Shown piece by piece: positions 39,527 through 45,995 of a stretch of 45,995 nt of DNA. Position 1 is the stretch's first letter, and every line of letters begins with the position of its first letter. The stretch is taken from contig JALEUV010000023.1 of NCBI GenBank assembly GCA_022780515.1, positions 1 through 45,995 on the forward strand, written 5' to 3'. The notes under the pieces are model-generated. The model did not search any database and was not told the origin of the DNA. It saw only the letters and a list, made by a program, of their open reading frames with translations. The position numbers and the translations under genes were made by a program. Source of the DNA: Anaerococcus sp. Lineage in GTDB: Bacteria; Bacillota; Clostridia; Tissierellales; Peptoniphilaceae.

Positions 39527-39601
39527 GAAAAAAGGTAAGATGGTAGTGAAGACCATATTTGCAATAAGGAATTAGTTTTCTAGGGAATACAAGGAGGAAT
39601 A

Positions 39602-40291
39602 ATGAGTATAGAAGATGTAAAGGGAGGCTTGATAGTATCATGCCAAGCCCTAGCAGACGAACCACTCCACTCATCATTTATAATGGGAAGGATGGCACTA
39701 GCTGCAAAAATGGCAGGAGCAGTTGGTATTCGTGCCAACACAGTTGAAGATATTGAAGAAATTAAAAAAAATGTAGACCTTCCAATAATAGGAATCATCA
39801 AACAAGTATACGATGATTCAAATGTCTATATATCACCAACTATGGATGAAATAGATAAGCTTGTAGAAACTAATGTAGAAATAATAGCAACTGATGCTAC
39901 AGATAGACCTAGACCTAATGGGGAAAGCCTAGATGAATTTTACAAAAAAATTAGAGAAAAATATCCTGATATAGTCCTAATGGCTGACTGCTCAACAGTT
40001 GAAGAAGCCCTACACGCAGACGAGCTTGGCTTTGACTTTATTGGAACAACTATGGTTGGTTACACTGAAGAATCTAAGGGCTTAAAGATTGACGAAGATG
40101 ACTTCAAGATCCTAAGGGAGATAGTGGAAAAATCAGACCACCCAGTAATTGCTGAGGGAAATATAGATGTTCCTGAAAAGGCAAGAAGGGTATTAGAGCT
40201 TGGTGCCTACACAGTTGTAGTAGGAGGAGCTATTACTAGACCTCAAAATATAGCCAAAAAATTTGTGGACGAAATAAATAGGGACAAATAA
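39602..40291 (+). CDS. nanE: N-acetylmannosamine-6-phosphate 2-epimerase
   Basis: [64 protein letters not shown]. Confidence 0.94.
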   Translation: MSIEDVKGGLIVSCQALADEPLHSSFIMGRMALAAKMAGAVGIRANTVEDIEEIKKNVDLPIIGIIKQVYDDSNVYISPTMDEIDKLVETNVEIIATDATDRPRPNGESLDEFYKKIREKYPDIVLMADCSTVEEALHADELGFDFIGTTMVGYTEESKGLKIDEDDFKILREIVEKSDHPVIAEGNIDVPEKARRVLELGAYTVVVGGAITRPQNIAKKFVDEINRDK

Positions 40292-40332
40292 AAATTTAAT
40301 AGCTGTGGCTTTATAGCCATGGAAATAAAGAA

Positions 40333-40354
40333 CTGGCCGAGTGTCAGCTTTTTT
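40333..40354 (+). terminator. intrinsic terminator after nanE
   Basis: ctggc-cgagt-gtcag hairpin (one G-U) followed by cttttttatttt. Confidence 0.65.
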
Positions 40355-40414
40355 ATTTTGTATTATTATTTTAAATCTTTAAAATATATAATATAATATT
40401 AAAAAGGAGAAATT

Positions 40415-41686
40415 ATGGGAGAAAATTTAGAAATATTACAAAGCGTACAAAGCCAATACAAGAAAGCTGTCGAAGACCTAAGTCTAGATCAAGCTGTATA
40501 TGAAATATTAAAAGATCCTGAAAGGCTTATAGAGGTAAGCCTTCCAATAAAGATGGACGATGGTTCAACCAAGGTATTTAAGGCCTTTAGGTCTGCCCAC
40601 TCTTCAATCCTAGGCCCTTCAAAGGGAGGAGTTAGGTTTAATGAGAATGTAAATGCCAACGAAGTTAAGGCCCTATCTATGATGATGACAATCAAATCTG
40701 CCCTCCTATCCTTGCCCCTAGGTGGAGGCAAGGGAGGCCTTAGGGTTGATCCTAAATCTTTAAGTGAAAGAGAAGTAGAGAGCCTAGCCAGATCTTATGT
40801 AAGGGCTATGAATAATTACTTGGGAAGTGACATTGATGTGCCAGCCCCAGATGTAAATACCAACCCTAAGATTATGGGATATTTTGTAGATGAATATATA
40901 GCCTTAAATAGGGGAAGGCTTGATCTTGGAACTTTTACTGGTAAGCCTATATGCCTTGGAGGGTCCTTGGCAAGGACAGAAGCCACAGGCTACGGTCTTG
41001 CCCTAAGTGTAAAATATGCCTATGAAAAACGAGGAGAAAGCCTTGAGCTAAAGACCTTTGCTATACAAGGTTTTGGTAATGTCGGCTACTTTGCTGCAAA
41101 ATACCTTAGCGAATTTGGAGCGAAATTAGTAGCGGTAAATACAAGCGATAAGACAGCCGAGTCTGGATCATCTGCCATTTATAAGGCTTCTGGCTTTGAT
41201 GTAGAAGATCTACAAGCTATAAGAGAAAAAGAAGGTTCTGTCTTAAAATATGATGAGGCAGAAAAAATTACCAATGAAGAATTCTTCGCCCTAGATGTAG
41301 ATATCCTTCTTCCTTGTGCCTTAGAAAATTCTATCGATGAAAAGATTGCTCCAAGTATCAAGGCAAGACTTATAGGAGAAGGGGCAAACGGCCCAACAAC
41401 TGATAAGGCAGTAGAGATATTAGAAGATAAGGGAGTTCTTATTATTCCAGATATCTTGGCCAACTCTGGTGGAGTCCTAGTTAGCTATTATGAATGGGTT
41501 CAAAACCGTACAGGAGAATATTTAACCTTCGAAGAAGTCCAAGACAAACAAAGGGAGAAGATGACCAGGGTCCTTGACGAAGTCTTTGCCATAGCTAATG
41601 ACAAGAAGGTAAATTTAAGAAGGGCATCCTTTATGAAGGCCCTTCAAAGGCTTTCTGATGGCCTAAAATTTAGGGGAAGATTTTAA
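40415..41686 (+). CDS. Glu/Leu/Phe/Val dehydrogenase, probable glutamate dehydrogenase
   Basis: LSLPLGGGKGGLRVDPKSLSEREVESLARSYVRAM; DVPAPDVNTNPKIMGYFVDEY; AIQGFGNVGYFAA. Confidence 0.93.
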   Translation: MGENLEILQSVQSQYKKAVEDLSLDQAVYEILKDPERLIEVSLPIKMDDGSTKVFKAFRSAHSSILGPSKGGVRFNENVNANEVKALSMMMTIKSALLSLPLGGGKGGLRVDPKSLSEREVESLARSYVRAMNNYLGSDIDVPAPDVNTNPKIMGYFVDEYIALNRGRLDLGTFTGKPICLGGSLARTEATGYGLALSVKYAYEKRGESLELKTFAIQGFGNVGYFAAKYLSEFGAKLVAVNTSDKTAESGSSAIYKASGFDVEDLQAIREKEGSVLKYDEAEKITNEEFFALDVDILLPCALENSIDEKIAPSIKARLIGEGANGPTTDKAVEILEDKGVLIIPDILANSGGVLVSYYEWVQNRTGEYLTFEEVQDKQREKMTRVLDEVFAIANDKKVNLRRASFMKALQRLSDGLKFRGRF

Positions 41687-41730
41687 AAATTAGCATATAA
41701 TACTTATATAAGCTAATTTAAGGAAGATAT

Positions 41731-42921
41731 ATGAAATTTAAAAGATTTTTAGTAGCCATCTTAGTTGCGGCTATAACATTTTTTGGGTCGAATTTTGCCC
41801 TCAACAAGCTTCAAGCAAGCGAGAAAAAGAAGATTTATGGGGAAAATTCATCCTTTGATGACGATGCAGTAAATACAAATAAAAATGAACACCTAATCCT
41901 AGTAGTTGGAGTTGACAAAAATGGAGAGGATGATAACCAGGACTTCACGAGGACGGATACCATTATGCTAGTCAAGACCAACACCCAAACTGGTAAGATA
42001 GATATCTTATCAGTTCCTAGGGATAGTAGGGTCAAAATTAGAGAAAGCTTTGACAAGGTAAACCACGCCCACGCCTATGGGGGTATAGAGCTAACCATGC
42101 AGACCCTTAGAGATTTCTTGGGCCTAGATATAGATTACTATGTAGAAGTTAATTATGATGCTATAGAAGAGCTAGTTGAAGATATGGGTGGAGTAGACTT
42201 TGTAGTTCCAAAGGGAGTTTCGATAGATAAGGGGTCTGTAAAAATTAGAGAGGGCCTCAACCACTTTGACAAAAAAGATGTTATTTGGTACCTAAGAACC
42301 AGAAATATTTACGAAAATGGAGATATAGGCAGGGTAGAAGCCCAACAAGGCTTTATGAAGGCCATGGTAGACCAAATGGTTGAAAAAAGTGGCGAATTAG
42401 ACTTAGTTTCCCTCGCTCGCAATTTCATGAGAAATGTTAAGACCAATGTCCCACTTTCTTTAATGATAGACCATATCAAAAACATCAAAAACTTCTCATC
42501 AGATAAGGTTGATACCCATACCATACCTGGCTATGAGCAAGGAATAGATGGAGTATCCTATTATATAGTAGATTTTGAAAAGGCCTATGACCTTGTTGAT
42601 AAATATTTTTCTGGCTTTAAGCTTAAAAATTGGACCAAGGAAAAGGCTGGCCTTGATGAAGATAATCAAATAATAGAAGAATACAATGAGGAGCTACCAG
42701 CACCAGTAAATTCATATCAGCAACCAGATCCTTCACAAGCTGGATCAGCTTACAATGATGAGCAATACTATAATCAAAACTATCAAGATGAAGTAGAATA
42801 CGAGTACTACTATATCGAAGTACCGGTTACAGAAAGTGAAGAATCTGGTGAAGAGCTAATAGAAGAGGCTCCATCAGAGCAATATTCCGAAGAAGAAAGC
42901 GAAGTAGAAGAAACAGAGTAG
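41731..42921 (+). CDS. LytR-CpsA-Psr (LCP) family protein
   Basis: DFTRTDTIMLVKTNTQTGKIDILSVPRDSRVKI; KVNHAHAYGGIELTMQTL; YLRTRNIYENGDIGRVEAQQGFM. Confidence 0.93.
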   Translation: MKFKRFLVAILVAAITFFGSNFALNKLQASEKKKIYGENSSFDDDAVNTNKNEHLILVVGVDKNGEDDNQDFTRTDTIMLVKTNTQTGKIDILSVPRDSRVKIRESFDKVNHAHAYGGIELTMQTLRDFLGLDIDYYVEVNYDAIEELVEDMGGVDFVVPKGVSIDKGSVKIREGLNHFDKKDVIWYLRTRNIYENGDIGRVEAQQGFMKAMVDQMVEKSGELDLVSLARNFMRNVKTNVPLSLMIDHIKNIKNFSSDKVDTHTIPGYEQGIDGVSYYIVDFEKAYDLVDKYFSGFKLKNWTKEKAGLDEDNQIIEEYNEELPAPVNSYQQPDPSQAGSAYNDEQYYNQNYQDEVEYEYYYIEVPVTESEESGEELIEEAPSEQYSEEESEVEETE

Positions 42922-42925
42922 ACCT

Positions 42926-43939
42926 ATGAGTAAGAAAAGACGTGAAAGAAAAGATGAACATATAGAAAATTACCTAAAGAGTAGAACTACTACCGATAAC
43001 TTGTTTGAAGATGTCTATATAGAACACCAAGCCTTATCAGATATAAACTTTGATGAGATAGACACGTCCATAGAATTTATGGGCAGGAGAATTTCCATGC
43101 CCATCATGGTAAATGCCATGACAGGTGGAGGAGAAATAGGCCGGGATATAAATGAAAACTTATCATCCCTATGCCAAAAATTCAATATTCCTATGGCTGT
43201 GGGCTCTGAAGCCATAGCCATAGATGATGAAGAAACAAGGGAATCATTTAGCCTTATGAAGGAAAAGGACATAGTTAGGATTGGAAACCTTGGAAGTGAG
43301 AGAGACCTTGAGGACTTTACCTTTGCAAAAGATTTGATAAAGGCAGATGCCATGCAAGTCCACCTCAACATGGCCCAAGAACTCGCCATGGGAGAAGGAG
43401 ATAGGGACTTTAGTAATACTAAGGCTTGTATCAAAAACCTAGTAGATAATTTCGACCTACCTATCATAGTAAAAGAAACAGGTTGCGGCATATCACAAAG
43501 AGTGGCCAAGGACCTAGTAGACATTGGGATCCAATATATAGATATATCTGGCAAGGGTGGTACAAACTTTTTAGAAATAGAAGACCTTAGAAATGTAGAA
43601 ACTGACTTCTCAGACCTCTATGATTGGGGGATACCTTCAGCAAAATCAATTATAGATGCAAGAAGGACATCAGAAGATGTCTTTATCATAGCAAGTGGTG
43701 GCATAAAAACAGGGCTAGATGTTGTAAAATCTATTATCCTAGGAGCAGATATGGCAGCCATGTCAGGGGAGATCCTTAGGTACCTCCTCATGGGTGGCTA
43801 CGAAATCCTAGAAAACTTCCTAAAAGAGCTTCGCTACAAAATAAAAATGATAATGTGCCTATTAGGGGTAAAAAATATAGAAGAGCTTAAAAAAGTTGAC
43901 TACAAACTTACAGGAAGATTAAAAGATCTAGTGGACTAA
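42926..43939 (+). CDS. fni: type 2 isopentenyl-diphosphate delta-isomerase
   Basis: RKDEHIENYL, IMVNAMTGGGEIGRDINENLS, IVKETGCGISQRVAKDL, YIDISGKGGTNFLEIE, IASGGIKTGLDVVKSIILGADMAAM. Confidence 0.94.
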   Translation: MSKKRRERKDEHIENYLKSRTTTDNLFEDVYIEHQALSDINFDEIDTSIEFMGRRISMPIMVNAMTGGGEIGRDINENLSSLCQKFNIPMAVGSEAIAIDDEETRESFSLMKEKDIVRIGNLGSERDLEDFTFAKDLIKADAMQVHLNMAQELAMGEGDRDFSNTKACIKNLVDNFDLPIIVKETGCGISQRVAKDLVDIGIQYIDISGKGGTNFLEIEDLRNVETDFSDLYDWGIPSAKSIIDARRTSEDVFIIASGGIKTGLDVVKSIILGADMAAMSGEILRYLLMGGYEILENFLKELRYKIKMIMCLLGVKNIEELKKVDYKLTGRLKDLVD

Positions 43940-43954
43940 CAAAAGCTAGCTGGT

Positions 43955-43986
43955 AGAGCCGAGGGACCTCTCTCAGGCTCTTTTTC
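43955..43986 (+). terminator. intrinsic terminator
   Basis: agagcc...ggctct stem followed by tttttct. Confidence 0.75.
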
Positions 43987-44110
43987 TATAAAAATATAGA
44001 GGATAGCTAAATTACTTTATACTTTTGCCATTAAAGGATATACTTAAATAATAAAGGTCAGAATAACGTTTTTAAAACTATCACATATAAAAAAGAAGAG
44101 GTGTTGGCAT

Positions 44111-45995
44111 ATGATGCTCAGACAAAAACAAATTTTAAAAAATATACTAAACAAGGACTATTCTTTGGAAGAACTTGCATCTTACTACAAGGTTTCTACT
44201 AGGACAATAAGGTCTGATATAAAGGCAATTAACCAAGAAATAGAAGACTTTGACCTAAAGATAGTAAAGAAGAACCTAGGCAAGTATTATTTGGCCTATG
44301 ACAATGAAGCAAGCATTGAAAAATTAAAGTCCTCTGATATTTTTAAAAATATACTCGATAACACAGAACCCGAAATAAGAGTTATCCACCTAGCCCTAAC
44401 CTACCTCCTATCGCCTTCTTATATAAAAATCGAAGAATTGGAAGATGAACTCTACCTATCTAGGGCTACCATCCAAAACGACCTCAAGGAAGTTAAGAAA
44501 ATTTTTGCTGACTACGACATAGAACTAGTAGCCAAGCCCAACTACGGTCAAATAATCAAGGGCAAGGAAGATAAAATTAGAAAGCTTATAACTTCCCTCA
44601 TATATAGACTAAACGATAAGTACCTCAATGACCTAAAAAGTGAAAACTTGTTTTTGCTAGACAGGGACAAATTTAACCAAGTATATGAAATCTTAATAAG
44701 AAATATCCTAAAATACAAGGTTAAACTATCAGATATTGCCCTAAACAACCTAGCCATCCACATCCTCGTAGCCACAAAGAGGATTGAACTAGGTCAATAT
44801 GTAAACAAAAACATAGATAACGACATAAAAAATACCAACCACTACCTGGTTGCCCTAAATATAGTAAGGGACCTTAATCAAAAAATGGATATAGAATTTC
44901 CCAATGACGAGGTCTATTATATAGCCATGCACCTTATGGGAACCAATTTGCTGAGCGAAGAGGAATCAGTCAATGAAGAATATGACATCCTAGAAAAGGT
45001 CTATCAAGAGATTGTAAAGGAAATAAGGGAGGTCCTAGGCATAGACCTAAGCTCTGACAAAGACCTAAAAACAGCCATTCTTCTCCATCTAAAGCCTGCT
45101 GTATTTAGATTTGAGAACAACCTGACCTTGAGAAATCCCCTCCTCGATTCAATAAAGGTCAACTACCCACTAGCCTACGAAACTGCTGTCATAGGATCCA
45201 AGATAATAAAAAAAGAACTTGGCATATCCTTTAATGAGGATGAGCTAGGCTTTATTGCCATGCACCTGGGAGCAGCCATTGAGAGAATAAGGTCCAACAA
45301 TGACCCTATAAGGACAATACTGGTATGCACAACAGGACTTGGTAGCTCAAAATTAATGGAATACAAACTAAAAAACAAGTTCCCTAAGGACATAAAAATA
45401 GTTGCTACAAGCGAACTCTATAACCTAGACAAGCACTCAGAAGATTCCTATGACCTAATCATATCAACAGTGCCAATAAGTACTCCTACCAAGAAAAAAG
45501 TCATCTTCGTAAAGGACATCTTTGGTGATGTGGGTTTTGAAGCAATCGAAGACTATATAGAAGAATATAAACTAAGAAAAATAAAGTACCTAGACCTAAA
45601 CGATATATACCTAAACCTTGACTATGACAACAAGGAAGACCTACTTCGCTATATGACAGAAGACCTCCACAAGAGAGGCAAGGCCCCTAAGGACCTCTAC
45701 GAATCCATAATGGAGAGGGAAAATGTTGCAAGCACAAGCTTTGGCAACCTCCTTGCCATACCCCATCCCCTAAAACTTATGACCGATGAGACCTTTATAA
45801 GCATAGCAACATTGAAACATGAAATATCTTGGGGAGATAAGCCTGTAAGACTTGTCATAATGCTAAATATATCCAAAAATGCAGGAGAGCTTATAGAAGA
45901 AATCTACAAATTTATCATCGACATAGTAGATGATATGGACACAGTCAAGGACATCCTAGATTCAAAAAGCAAAATAGACCTTTACAAGAAATTCC
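44111..45995 (+). CDS. BglG/MtlR-type PRD-containing transcriptional regulator, partial (runs off window)
   Basis: MMLRQKQILKNILNKDYSLEELASYYKVSTRTIRSDI HTH; VYYIAMHLMGTNLL and LGFIAMHLGAAIERI PRDs; ILVCTTGLGSSKLMEYKL IIB-like; VASTSFGNLLAIPHPLKL IIA-like. Confidence 0.93.
   Translation, partial: MMLRQKQILKNILNKDYSLEELASYYKVSTRTIRSDIKAINQEIEDFDLKIVKKNLGKYYLAYDNEASIEKLKSSDIFKNILDNTEPEIRVIHLALTYLLSPSYIKIEELEDELYLSRATIQNDLKEVKKIFADYDIELVAKPNYGQIIKGKEDKIRKLITSLIYRLNDKYLNDLKSENLFLLDRDKFNQVYEILIRNILKYKVKLSDIALNNLAIHILVATKRIELGQYVNKNIDNDIKNTNHYLVALNIVRDLNQKMDIEFPNDEVYYIAMHLMGTNLLSEEESVNEEYDILEKVYQEIVKEIREVLGIDLSSDKDLKTAILLHLKPAVFRFENNLTLRNPLLDSIKVNYPLAYETAVIGSKIIKKELGISFNEDELGFIAMHLGAAIERIRSNNDPIRTILVCTTGLGSSKLMEYKLKNKFPKDIKIVATSELYNLDKHSEDSYDLIISTVPISTPTKKKVIFVKDIFGDVGFEAIEDYIEEYKLRKIKYLDLNDIYLNLDYDNKEDLLRYMTEDLHKRGKAPKDLYESIMERENVASTSFGNLLAIPHPLKLMTDETFISIATLKHEISWGDKPVRLVIMLNISKNAGELIEEIYKFIIDIVDDMDTVKDILDSKSKIDLYKKF

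Noticed and set aside
43015-43554. 179-aa minus-strand ORF inside fni
   Set aside because: Fully antisense to a clear type-2 IDI; low-complexity Ser/Leu/Ile-rich reading typical of shadow ORFs.

Overview
The window looks like a low-GC Firmicute chromosome, Tissierellia/Anaerococcus-like by gene content and codon usage (inference). Most of it is housekeeping or metabolic: partial pncB, two glycosyltransferases, a DUF2089/DUF4097 pair, an EpsG/Wzz-like polysaccharide pair, thiT under a TPP riboswitch, carD-yacL-ispD-ispF-metK-mreB/mbl-gpmA, ribU under an FMN riboswitch, tsaE-tsaB-rimI-tsaD, a sialic-acid-type operon (Opp/Dpp-type ABC transporter, AXE1-like esterase, NanA, ROK kinase, NanE), a Glu-type dehydrogenase, an LCP protein, type-2 IPP isomerase and a partial PRD regulator. 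The most interesting locus is about 13.69-16.82 kb. It has a strong predicted promoter, a very AT-rich radical SAM/SPASM gene, an ABC exporter, and an unannotated 51-aa ORF (16622-16777) ending ...HDQTFFTCGCFGGNTITED. This looks like an undescribed RiPP cluster in which the precursor was too short for the ORF track. It is bordered downstream by an eroded IS256-family remnant and upstream by a divergent two-gene ABC system. Also of note are a chimeric two-component-system pseudogene, a TPP riboswitch with visible SD/anti-SD/anti-anti-SD segments, and a possible two-domain esterase in the sialic acid operon. All calls come from reading the sequence; no database search was run.
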